DNA of 64,000 nt, from contig NZ_QWFZ01000024.1 of NCBI RefSeq assembly GCF_003576315.1, positions 1 through 64,000 of the forward strand, read 5' to 3'. The notes under the pieces were generated by a model. That model saw nothing but the letters and a program-made list of their open reading frames with translations. It did not search any database and was not told where the DNA came from. The stretch's first letter is position 1. Each line of letters opens with the position of its first letter. Origin of the DNA: Henriciella mobilis (GTDB taxonomy: Bacteria; Pseudomonadota; Alphaproteobacteria; Caulobacterales; Hyphomonadaceae). This document shows positions 56,454 to 64,000 of the stretch, one piece after another. The translations under genes and the position numbers were made by a program.

Positions 56454-56624
56454 ATGAATGATGGCCACACACCAAACAAGCCCAAGGACATTGCGAAGAT
56501 GCGTGTGGATGTTCCGGCCAGGGACCGCAAAGCATTCTTCAACCGGCGAAACGAACTCGATCTGAAAAACGACCGGTCTTCTCACCGGCGGTTCAGCTAT
56601 CTTTACGAGGACCTGCTCCAGTAA
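56454..56624 (+). CDS. Small basic hypothetical protein
   Basis: A 56-residue Lys/Arg/Asp-rich protein with no hydrophobic segment (KMRVDVPARDRKAFFNRRNE in the middle). The ATG follows GGGAGAG. It may be co-transcribed with the CBS gene. Not recognised. Confidence 0.5.
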   Translation: MNDGHTPNKPKDIAKMRVDVPARDRKAFFNRRNELDLKNDRSSHRRFSYLYEDLLQ

Positions 56625-56700
56625 GGGCTGCAGCGCCAGTGCCTGCGGCCGGTCGGTCAGGCCCGTCCCATGCAACCGCCGCGGACGTCATCAGGCGCCC

Positions 56701-58254
56701 TTAGCGCCTGAATTTCGAAAGCACTTTCACATCGACGCTGGCGGCAGCCATCAGGCCGCCCCATAGGGCGCCGGGAATGCCCGGGGTTGCGACATCCTGA
56801 CCGGCAAGAAACAGGCCCGGAATGGGCGTGCGGGCGCGCAGCCCGTCGCACAGGACGCGCTCAGGCGTCACGTCGAGGCCGTAAAATGCGCCTTTTCGGT
56901 GCCCGGTGAAGGTGACGGTGGACAGGGGCGTCGCCAGTTCCCTGTACACGACCAGCCTGGCAAGATCGGGGAAGTACCGCTCGAACTGCGACATCAGCAT
57001 GGCTTCGGCCCTGCGCTTGAAATCGGCATAGGTTTCGCCGCGCTGGCCGGCCGGCAGGTCTGCCCATTCCGCGACGGTGGACCAGTCGGTCCAGGCCAGC
57101 ACCTGGCCGGTATGTTTCTGTTCCGGCCCGGGATCGTGGTCCGGATCCTTGAGCGAACCGAAGGCAACTGTCATCTGCGGCGGCGGGCTGTCGGGAGCAT
57201 TCGTCCAGACGGCGTCGGTCTCTGCGTTCGGGTAGATCCAGCGATTTGCCTTCGTTGCACCGGCCGCTTCGATGTCGCCCTCGAAGCCGAGAAACAGGGT
57301 GAAATGGGCGATGCTGGAGGGTAGCGAGCGGACCTCGTCTATCCAGCTTTCGTGCCCGCAGGCATCGGGCAACAGCGTGTCGATCGTTTCGCGTGCGCCG
57401 ATGTCAGAGATCACGCGCCGGGCATAAATTTCGCTGCCATCATCTGTGCGGGCCCCGACAACGGTGCCGCCATCGACGATCAGCTCCCGAACGCGGACCC
57501 CGGCACGGATTTCCCCGCCATGCCGGGATATGGTCGGCAGCATGTGCTGGGCAAAAGCCGCGCTGCCTCCGACCGGGTACCAGGACCCGCTCCACAGATA
57601 GGACGCCGATATCAGGGCGTGCATGGCAAAGCTTGCCTTGCCGGGCCGCCCGCCATGGTCGCCCCATTGCGATGCCAATACGGCTGCGAGGTCCGGATCG
57701 TCGGTAATATCGTCGATGACCTCCCGCGTTGTCCTGGCGCACCATTTTGCAAGGGCGTGCCGGTTCCACCAGTCGAGTATGTCGCCCGCACCCTTTGGCA
57801 TGGCCCGGGTCGGAATGATCTTCATCATCGCGTCGCGCCCTTCGCGCAGCGCATGCGTCCAGGCCTCGATCGCTTCGGCCTGGTCGGGGAAGCGGTCCTT
57901 GAGGTCCCTTTCCTGCGCTTCGTATGGACGCGACAGCGATAGTGGCTCGGCGGACCCGATCTGCACGATGTCGTAGATCGCCCCCAGCGACACGAAGTCG
58001 ATGGGCGTGTCGCAGAGCCAGTCGAGCAGTTCGCGCTCGCGGTCCTCGGGGGCAAGGCGGCTGAGATAGTGAAGGCCGACATCCCAGCTGAACCCATCGC
58101 GGGAGAAGCTATGCGTCAGTCCACCCAGCGTCTGATGCTGCTCAAGCAACAGGACCTTGTGACCAAACTTCGACAGTGCTGCGGCAGCGGTCATGCCGCC
58201 CATGCCCGAACCGATGACAATCGTGTCCCACTCAGTCTTGCCAGCATCAGCCAT
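56701..58254 (-). CDS. Phytoene-desaturase/CrtISO-like FAD oxidoreductase
   Basis: A 517-residue flavoprotein of the carotenoid desaturase/isomerase and retinol saturase family. The N-terminal dinucleotide site is TIVIGSGMGGMTAAAAL, then LLLEQHQTLGGLTHSF. The C-terminal FAD-closing motif is GLFLAGQDVATPGIPGALWGG. It probably acts on a polyene or another hydrophobic substrate at the membrane. No other carotenoid gene is near, so the substrate is open. Confidence 0.88.
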   Translation of the reverse strand: MADAGKTEWDTIVIGSGMGGMTAAAALSKFGHKVLLLEQHQTLGGLTHSFSRDGFSWDVGLHYLSRLAPEDRERELLDWLCDTPIDFVSLGAIYDIVQIGSAEPLSLSRPYEAQERDLKDRFPDQAEAIEAWTHALREGRDAMMKIIPTRAMPKGAGDILDWWNRHALAKWCARTTREVIDDITDDPDLAAVLASQWGDHGGRPGKASFAMHALISASYLWSGSWYPVGGSAAFAQHMLPTISRHGGEIRAGVRVRELIVDGGTVVGARTDDGSEIYARRVISDIGARETIDTLLPDACGHESWIDEVRSLPSSIAHFTLFLGFEGDIEAAGATKANRWIYPNAETDAVWTNAPDSPPPQMTVAFGSLKDPDHDPGPEQKHTGQVLAWTDWSTVAEWADLPAGQRGETYADFKRRAEAMLMSQFERYFPDLARLVVYRELATPLSTVTFTGHRKGAFYGLDVTPERVLCDGLRARTPIPGLFLAGQDVATPGIPGALWGGLMAAASVDVKVLSKFRR

Positions 58255-58499
58255 TCAGGACCTCCCGTGCGGCGTATGGGCGACGCGACAGACCGTCATC
58301 GCCCGACCCGGCAAGAGGAGGGCAGATGCCTGAACCTGTTTGCGGGGAGCGATCAAGATACGGGAAATGGAGGCCGGCGAAATAGGGACATCTACCCACT
58401 CATGTCCGGGCATCCGGGGTTTTCGACCGCGAATGTGGAGACGGGGAGGGCGGGCAGCTTGTGTCTGCTGGTTCGGCTGCCCTGGCCTTCTTCCGTCAG

Positions 58500-60890
58500 C
58501 TAGACCTTTCCAGCCAGCCTGATCCGCCGCCCTGCGCTCAGATGCTGGGCGGCGTTGACGATGGCGTCGGTGTTGATCTGGTAGTGCTTGTAGAGGTCTG
58601 GGATGGTGCCGGTCTGGCCGAAATGCTCGACGCCGAGCGGGGCGGTCATGTGGCCGGCGACCGAGCCGATCCAGGCAAGGGTGGCCGGGTGGCCGTCGGT
58701 GACGGTGATCAGGGTCGCGTCGCGCGGCACCTTCGCCATCAGCCGCTCGATCTGGCTCATCGCCGAGCTGTGGCCGCGGGCGCGGGCCCGGCGGGCGGCG
58801 GTCCAGCCTGAGTTGAGCCGGTCGGCGGAGGTGACCGCCAGCACGCCAATGTCGCGGCGGTCGTTGCCGATGCGCCCGGCCGCCTCGATGGCTTCCGGCG
58901 CGACGACGCCCTGATAGGCGATGACGACTTCGCAATTCGGCCCGGGTTCGCGCAGCCAGTAGGCGCCGTCGACAACGCCGCGCCGGAATTCCTCATCGTC
59001 GCGGTTGCGGGGGCCGAGCTGTTCGATGGGCCGGGTCGACAGGCGCAGATAGACCGAGCCGCCGGTCTCGTCGCGCAGCCATGTGCGCTCGTCCGGATCG
59101 TTCTCGCCGGAGCGCTGGAGATAGTCGAAGCTCCAGTCCATGATGATGGACAGCTCGTCGAGGAAGGCCGGCTCGAAGCTGACAAGCCCGTCTTGGCTCA
59201 TGCCGATCAGCTGGGTGCCGACCGACTGGTGCGCGCCGCCTTCCGGGGCGAGCGTGATGCCCGACGGCGTGCCTGCAAAGATGAAGCGTGCATCCTGGTA
59301 GCAGGCATAGTTCAGCGCATCGAGGCCGCGCATCACGAACGGGTCATAGAGTGTGCCGATGGGGATCAGCCGCTCGCCGAAATGGCTGTGCGCAAGGCCG
59401 GCCTGTCCGAGCAGGAGGAAGAGGTTCATCTCCGCGATGCCGAGTTCGAAATGCTGGCCGTCGGGCGAGAACTCCCATTTCTGGGTCGAGGGGATCGACT
59501 GCTCCTTGAAGGTGTCGGAGACCTCGCGGCGGGCAAACAGCGAGCGCCGGTTTACCCAGGCCGAGAGGTTGGTCGAACTGGTCACATCCGGCGACATGGT
59601 GACGATGCGGTCGGCGAGGTCTGATTTCGACTTGGCGAGGCTGTCGAGGATCTTGCCGAAGCCGGCCTGGGTGGCGAGTTCGCGGTCATCGAGCCAGACG
59701 GGGCCGGGGCTTCTGACTTCCGGCGCGCTGTAGCGGCGCGTGCCCTCGGAGAAGAAGGGGACGTCATTGAGGAAGGCCTTGAGGGCGTCGGGATCATCGA
59801 CGGTGGCGAACGTTTCCCACTCCTCGCCTTCGGGCACGCCCATCTGTTTCTGGAAGTCGGCGAACTGGGCCTTGTTCATGATGCCGCCATGATTGTCCTT
59901 GTGCCCGGCGAGCGGCGTCTGCCAGCCCTTGATCGTGTAGGCGAGGAAGACGGTCGGCTTGTCGTCGTCGATGGCGTCGAAGGCGTCGGTGAGGGTTTTC
60001 AGGCACTGGCCGCCGAGATTGTTCATCAGCGCGTCGAGCTCTTCATCCGAGCGCTTGTCGAGCAGTTTCGAGACATCGCCCTGGTCGCCAATGTCGTTCA
60101 TCAGGCGTTTGCGCCAGGCCGCGCCGCCCTGATAGGTGAGGGCGGAATAATCCATGTTCGGGCATGCCTGGATCCACTGTTTCAGCGCCTCGCCGCCCGG
60201 CTCCTTGAAGGCTTCGCGCTGAAGCACGCCGTGGCGCAGCACAACGGTGCGCCAGCCGAAGGCCTTGAAGATGGCGTCGATCTTCTCCCAGAGGCCCTCA
60301 TGCACGACGCCGTCGAGGCTCTGTCTGTTATAGTCGATCACCCACCATGTGTTGCGCAGGTCGTGCTTCCAGCCTTCCTGCAGGCATTCATAGACATTGC
60401 CTTCATCCAGCTCCGCATCGCCGACGAGGGCGACCTGCCGGCCGAGTTTCATTTCCTTCGACCAGCCCTTGGCGGCGATATAGTCCTGCACCAGCGAGTT
60501 GAAGGCGGTGGCCGCGACGCCGAGGCCGACAGAGCCTGTCGAGAAGTCGACATCGTCGACATCCTTGGTGCGGCTCGGATAGGACTGCGCGCCGCCCCAG
60601 CCGCGGAAGGTCTCGAGCTTCTCGCGCGTCTGGTTGCCCATCAGATACTGCATGGCGTGGAAGACAGGCGAGGCGTGCGGTTTCACCGCGACGCGGTCTT
60701 CCGGCTTCAGCGTATGGAAGTAGAGCGCCGTCATGATCGGCACCATGGACGCACAGGAGGCCTGGTGGCCGCCGACCTTCACCGCGCCTTCTTCCTTGGG
60801 CCGGATGTTGTTGGCATTGTGGACCGTCCAGGCCGACAGCCAGAGAAGGCGCTGTTCGATGGTCTTCAGCATGTCGAGATCGGCAGGCAT
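58500..60890 (-). CDS. Transketolase/pyruvate dehydrogenase E1-like thiamine-diphosphate enzyme
   Basis: A 796-residue ThDP enzyme of the transketolase superfamily, closest in order to the homodimeric pyruvate dehydrogenase E1 (AceE) type. Seen are GGHQASCASMVPIMTALYF (first ThDP half), the Mg2+/diphosphate motif GDAELDEGNVYECLQEG with VIDYNRQSLDG, TIKGWQTPLAGHKDNHGG, and the pyrimidine domain HFELGIAEMNLFLLLGQAG with the catalytic Glu. Often annotated simply as transketolase in alphaproteobacteria. Start at MPADLDML (AGAG upstream); ATG at 60905 is the alternative. A decayed copy of its 3' end is at 55613. No E2 or E3 gene is adjacent, so the acceptor is uncertain. Confidence 0.88.
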   Translation of the reverse strand: MPADLDMLKTIEQRLLWLSAWTVHNANNIRPKEEGAVKVGGHQASCASMVPIMTALYFHTLKPEDRVAVKPHASPVFHAMQYLMGNQTREKLETFRGWGGAQSYPSRTKDVDDVDFSTGSVGLGVAATAFNSLVQDYIAAKGWSKEMKLGRQVALVGDAELDEGNVYECLQEGWKHDLRNTWWVIDYNRQSLDGVVHEGLWEKIDAIFKAFGWRTVVLRHGVLQREAFKEPGGEALKQWIQACPNMDYSALTYQGGAAWRKRLMNDIGDQGDVSKLLDKRSDEELDALMNNLGGQCLKTLTDAFDAIDDDKPTVFLAYTIKGWQTPLAGHKDNHGGIMNKAQFADFQKQMGVPEGEEWETFATVDDPDALKAFLNDVPFFSEGTRRYSAPEVRSPGPVWLDDRELATQAGFGKILDSLAKSKSDLADRIVTMSPDVTSSTNLSAWVNRRSLFARREVSDTFKEQSIPSTQKWEFSPDGQHFELGIAEMNLFLLLGQAGLAHSHFGERLIPIGTLYDPFVMRGLDALNYACYQDARFIFAGTPSGITLAPEGGAHQSVGTQLIGMSQDGLVSFEPAFLDELSIIMDWSFDYLQRSGENDPDERTWLRDETGGSVYLRLSTRPIEQLGPRNRDDEEFRRGVVDGAYWLREPGPNCEVVIAYQGVVAPEAIEAAGRIGNDRRDIGVLAVTSADRLNSGWTAARRARARGHSSAMSQIERLMAKVPRDATLITVTDGHPATLAWIGSVAGHMTAPLGVEHFGQTGTIPDLYKHYQINTDAIVNAAQHLSAGRRIRLAGKV

Positions 60891-60958
60891 GGGCACTCTT
60901 TGCATTTGCAACCAATAGGAGCCTCGCCTCATCGCACGGGGTGCGGGCCGGGTCCAGA

Positions 60959-62170
60959 TCAGGGGCCAGATATGGGCGTCAGGCCGAGCTTTTTCAGCGG
61001 CGATCCGAACGCTCCGGTGACCATGCCGGCGAGCAGCTTCGGCGCGGGCGGTACGCGGGTGAGTGGGGCAGCGAGCCAGTCCCGCAGGAAGGGCATGATG
61101 CGGCTGTCACCCTGATAGACCGGCGTGAACAGCCAGCTCATCGCCTGATAGAGGCGGATATGGTTGCGGCGCAGGGCGACATAGCGGGCCAGCGCGCGGG
61201 GAATGTCCTCGGACCCTTCCAGCGCCAGCGAGAGGGCCCAGGCATCCAGCAGCGCCATGTTCGCGCCTTGGCCTAGCTGCGGTGAGGCGGCATGCCAGGC
61301 GTCGCCAGTGTGGACGAGGCGCGGGCCACCGACCGGATCGGGATGTGTGCGGTGGCGATAGCGCGCAAAGGTCAGCTGGTCATGCGAAGTGACCTGGTCG
61401 AGCAGAAGCTCGGTTTCCGGCCAGAGGGCGCGGGCTTCGCGCTTCCAGTCGTCCAGCGGCGCGGCGCGCCAGGCGGCCTCGTCATCGCGGCGGATCGACC
61501 AGAAATAGGTGAGGCTGACCGGGCCGTTCGAGGCGGTGCGGCCCGACGCCATGACACCGGCCATCTTGCGGGCCGACTTGTAGCGCTGCTCCAGCGCTGT
61601 CTCGTCGAACGGGCCGTCTGCCGGCCAGGGCAGGGTGGCCCAGAGTGCGCCATAGGCGAGTTCCTTGCGCGGTGTTCGCGTCAGGGGCGAGCGCACGCCG
61701 AGGGCATCGACGACAAGGTCGAAGCCTTTCAGGAACTCCCCCGTTTCCAGGATGATGTCGCCCGTCTTCGCATCGACGCTTTCGACGCGCCGGGAGGTGA
61801 GCAAGTTGGCGCCGGCCTGTGTCGCGGCCGCCAGAAGCCGGCCGAACAGTAGCCCGCGCTGCACGCCATAGCTGACGAGCCCGGCCCGCAGTTGCTCGAA
61901 CCGCACATCGAGGACCGGGCGCTGCGACGGTGTCGTCAGGCCCCACAGCCGCTTCAGCGGGCTGCCGAGCTGTCGGATATCGTCTGCCAGTCCAAGGTGG
62001 TCGAGGATGGTCAGGCCGGTCACCTGCAGCATCAGGCCAGAGCCGACCGGGGCAGGCGCGTCGAACTGGTCGAGCAGGGTGACGCTGTGTCCCTGCCGGG
62101 CCAGAAGGGCAGCGGCCGAAAGGCCTCCGATCCCGGCCCCGCAAACGGCAATGTTCAGAGATCGCCCCAT
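60959..62170 (-). CDS. FAD-dependent monooxygenase (UbiH/PHBH-like)
   Basis: A 403-residue flavin hydroxylase of group A. Motifs are NIAVCGAGIGGLSAAALLARQGH (first part of which is GxGxxG), DLVVDALGVRSPL (the DG-like motif) and HTGDAWHAASPQLGQGANMALLDA (GD motif binding FAD ribityl). The substrate is unknown; the GD motif and C-terminal helices resemble geranylgeranyl or aromatic hydroxylases. Single gene, divergent from the next. Confidence 0.88.
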   Translation of the reverse strand: MGRSLNIAVCGAGIGGLSAAALLARQGHSVTLLDQFDAPAPVGSGLMLQVTGLTILDHLGLADDIRQLGSPLKRLWGLTTPSQRPVLDVRFEQLRAGLVSYGVQRGLLFGRLLAAATQAGANLLTSRRVESVDAKTGDIILETGEFLKGFDLVVDALGVRSPLTRTPRKELAYGALWATLPWPADGPFDETALEQRYKSARKMAGVMASGRTASNGPVSLTYFWSIRRDDEAAWRAAPLDDWKREARALWPETELLLDQVTSHDQLTFARYRHRTHPDPVGGPRLVHTGDAWHAASPQLGQGANMALLDAWALSLALEGSEDIPRALARYVALRRNHIRLYQAMSWLFTPVYQGDSRIMPFLRDWLAAPLTRVPPAPKLLAGMVTGAFGSPLKKLGLTPISGP

Positions 62171-62313
62171 GACCCAACGTCATGACGTGCGTCGCAGACC
62201 CTGTCCATCTCGCAGCGTTTCGGGGCCGGCGAAGGGGGCCGTCCTGGCAGAGCCGGGGAACCAGCGTGCGGGGTTGCCCGTTTTTACGGCAAGAGATGAC
62301 AAAGGAGGCATTC

Positions 62314-62643
62314 ATGGCCGATCGCGACCATCAGAGAATTGAGGAAGTCGAACGCCAGCGCGGATATGGCGAAGGCTTCAAGAAAGGCGAGGATGTCGAA
62401 GACCAGCCCACGAACGCTGCGGGCTACAAGGACGGCTCACCTGTGGCCAATCAGCAGGAGCACGACGCCGATCTCGTGACCGGCATGTCCGATGAGCGCG
62501 TGCCGAACGTTCCGAATGACGATACCGATGATGCCTCCAGTACCCAGGTCGGCAAACATGCAGCCGTCAGGAAGATGCCTGATGGCCACCGTCTTGAAGA
62601 TGGCTACAGCGTCCCCGATCCGGATGTGACGCCAAAAGACTGA
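62314..62643 (+). CDS. Hydrophilic hypothetical protein
   Basis: A 109-residue, very hydrophilic, acidic protein rich in Asp, Glu, Gly, Asn and Lys with no hydrophobic core (ERQRGYGEGFKKGEDVEDQP, VPNVPNDDTDD). This composition is typical of disordered or desiccation/stress-type proteins. AAAGGAGG precedes the ATG. Not recognised. Confidence 0.65.
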   Translation: MADRDHQRIEEVERQRGYGEGFKKGEDVEDQPTNAAGYKDGSPVANQQEHDADLVTGMSDERVPNVPNDDTDDASSTQVGKHAAVRKMPDGHRLEDGYSVPDPDVTPKD

Positions 62644-62822
62644 CCAGCCAGCCACACCATCCTGCGGTTTGGCGCTCTGACCACAATCTGCCTGCCGCCG
62701 CATCAAAAGCCGTTCGGTGACACACTCGCCGGGGGAATCTGCTTGAAAGCAGCACAAGCCTGTATTTTGGCTCTGCTCTCCAATTAATATGCATGCATCG
62801 TATTGGGGAGGTTCAGAGACTT

Positions 62823-64000
62823 ATGCGTGGATTCCTGATTGGCGGCCTGATGGCCGCTGCGGCGTGGCTATCACCAATTTCGGTGGCGCAGTCCTTCATC
62901 GACATCGAGGCCGATCCGGCCATTCCGACGCTTCAGGAAACCTTTGGCTATTCTCCCGGCGAGGAGATAACCGCGCCTGCCGATGCGCTTGCCTACATGA
63001 AAATGCTGGCCGACGCCGCCCCGGACCGGATGAAGCTCAATGAGTATGCGCGCACCTGGGAAGGCCGGAAGCTGGTCTACGGCGTCATCAGCTCGCCGGA
63101 GAACATGGCCCGCATCGACGAGATCCAGGCCGACATCAAGTCTATCGCTTCTGGCACGCTTTCGGCGGGTGAGCGCGCGGCCCTGGTTGCCCGGACGCCG
63201 GCCGTTGTCTGGCTGTCCTATGGCGTGCATGGCGATGAAATCTCGAGCACCGACGCCGCGCTAACGCTGGCCTATCACCTGCTCGCTGCAGAAAACGATG
63301 CGACGGTCGACAGGATCCTCGACGAGACCATCGTCATCATCGACCCGATGCAGAACCCCGACGGGCGCGCCCGCTTCAAGGCATCCTTCGAAGCTGCGCG
63401 CGGCCTTGAAACATCCGCCGATCCGGCAACCGCCGAACATGACCAGCCCTGGCCGGGCGGGCGCTACAATCACTACCTGTTCGACATGAACCGCGACTGG
63501 TTTGCGATGACGCAACCGGAAACCGTTGGCCGCGTCGAGCAGATGCTGGACTGGTATCCGGTCGTCGTTGTGGACGTCCACGAAATGGGCGGCGAAGAGA
63601 CCTACTTCTTTGCGCCATCGGCTGACCCGTTCAATCCCTATATCAGAGACGAACAACGCGCCAAGCAGACCCTGATCGGGAAAAATCATGCCCGCTGGTT
63701 CGACAGCCGCGGCTTCGAATATTTCACCCGCGAAGTCTATGATGCCTTCTATCCGGGCTATGCCGACATGTGGCCGCAGCTCGGCGGCGCGGTGGCGATG
63801 ACCTATGAGCAGGGCTCTGCCCGTGGCCTCGAATACCAGCGCAAGGACGGCAGCATGCTGACCTATCGCGATGGCGTCGAGCACCACTTCATCTCCACCC
63901 TGTCGACGGCTGAAGTCGTCGCAAACAATCACGACCTGTTCCTCGGGGACTTTGCCGACTATCGCAGCGAAGTGGCCGATGAGGGGCGTAAGTCGAAAAG
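62823..64000 (+). CDS. M14 family zinc carboxypeptidase-like protein, truncated by the window edge
   Basis: The first 392 residues of an exported peptidase. Signal peptide 1 to about 22. The M14 zinc site starts with YGVHGDEISS (H136, E139), followed by DPMQNPDGR, FDMNRDW and VVDVHEMGG, which supplies the third zinc ligand (His) and nearby residues. Such large periplasmic M14 proteins cleave C-terminal residues of peptides. GGGAGG is the ribosome-binding site. The gene runs off the right end in an open frame. Confidence 0.87.
   Translation, partial: MRGFLIGGLMAAAAWLSPISVAQSFIDIEADPAIPTLQETFGYSPGEEITAPADALAYMKMLADAAPDRMKLNEYARTWEGRKLVYGVISSPENMARIDEIQADIKSIASGTLSAGERAALVARTPAVVWLSYGVHGDEISSTDAALTLAYHLLAAENDATVDRILDETIVIIDPMQNPDGRARFKASFEAARGLETSADPATAEHDQPWPGGRYNHYLFDMNRDWFAMTQPETVGRVEQMLDWYPVVVVDVHEMGGEETYFFAPSADPFNPYIRDEQRAKQTLIGKNHARWFDSRGFEYFTREVYDAFYPGYADMWPQLGGAVAMTYEQGSARGLEYQRKDGSMLTYRDGVEHHFISTLSTAEVVANNHDLFLGDFADYRSEVADEGRKSK

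Noticed and set aside
59889-61115. A 408-codon plus-strand open frame
   Set aside because: It lies opposite the transketolase-family gene and the end of the monooxygenase gene and has no family-like sequence.

Overview
The window is about 64 kb of high-G+C chromosomal DNA from an alphaproteobacterium. The gene content points to a dimorphic or stalked marine lineage (Caulobacterales/Hyphomonadaceae type). Signs are a SpmX-like membrane-anchored muramidase, MipZ in place of MinCD, DUF1489/DUF2849/DUF934/DUF6665 genes, a phasin, an ergothioneine pair, and the alphaproteobacterial order cysG-DUF2849-sulfite reductase-DUF934-cysH. No rRNA, CRISPR array, prophage, integrase or complete insertion sequence was seen. 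One tRNA gene (Leu, anticodon GAG) is present. The assignment rests on protein families read by eye, not on a search.

Layout. 0-9.4 kb: a BLUF blue-light sensor, an internally duplicated unknown protein with a K+-channel-like partner, the biotin-carrying subunit of propionyl-CoA carboxylase, two DUF805-type membrane proteins, lipB, tRNA-Leu, mgtE and spmX. 9.4-17.7 kb: a PAS hybrid histidine kinase, egtB-egtD, an MmcQ/YjbR protein, an aldo/keto reductase, a cNMP-patatin lipase and an EF-hand protein. 17.8-22.3 kb: an acyltransferase that appears to start at CTG, an enoyl-CoA hydratase and several small envelope or unknown proteins. 22.4-26.2 kb: clpA-clpS, DUF1499 and a phasin with a PhaR-like operator. 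26.3-31.2 kb: a D,D-carboxypeptidase, mipZ with a repeat-containing acidic neighbour, panC, an L,D-transpeptidase-like protein and a bacterial GPP34 protein. 31.3-37.6 kb: a tightly overlapped assimilatory sulfate reduction operon with a glutathione transferase inside it, divergent from a LysR regulator. 37.7-46 kb: an AbgT transporter, prfC, a second probable CTG-start gene (DUF6665), DUF411, a long two-TM coiled-coil protein and a GNAT acetyltransferase.

46-46.9 kb is a gene-free island rich in inverted repeats, with an intrinsic terminator on the minus strand. It may be a structured RNA gene or a dispersed repeat.

48.6-55.6 kb is the accessory part. It holds a low-G+C 687-residue protein (winged-helix-like N-terminus, PIN-like nuclease core, coiled coil, two C-terminal TM helices) with a palindrome upstream, then uvrB and a membrane serine hydrolase, then a low-G+C PUA/EVE-like plus HNH endonuclease. 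Next to it lies a broken copy of the 3' end of the transketolase-family gene that is intact at 58.5-60.9 kb. The remainder holds a CBS protein, a carotenoid-desaturase-like flavoprotein, a flavin monooxygenase, a hydrophilic small protein and an M14 peptidase cut by the right edge.

The strongest candidates for new biology are the wHTH/PIN-like/TM protein and the PUA-HNH protein as possible defence genes, the 46-kb island, the MipZ neighbour with its repeated acidic motif, and the two CTG starts.
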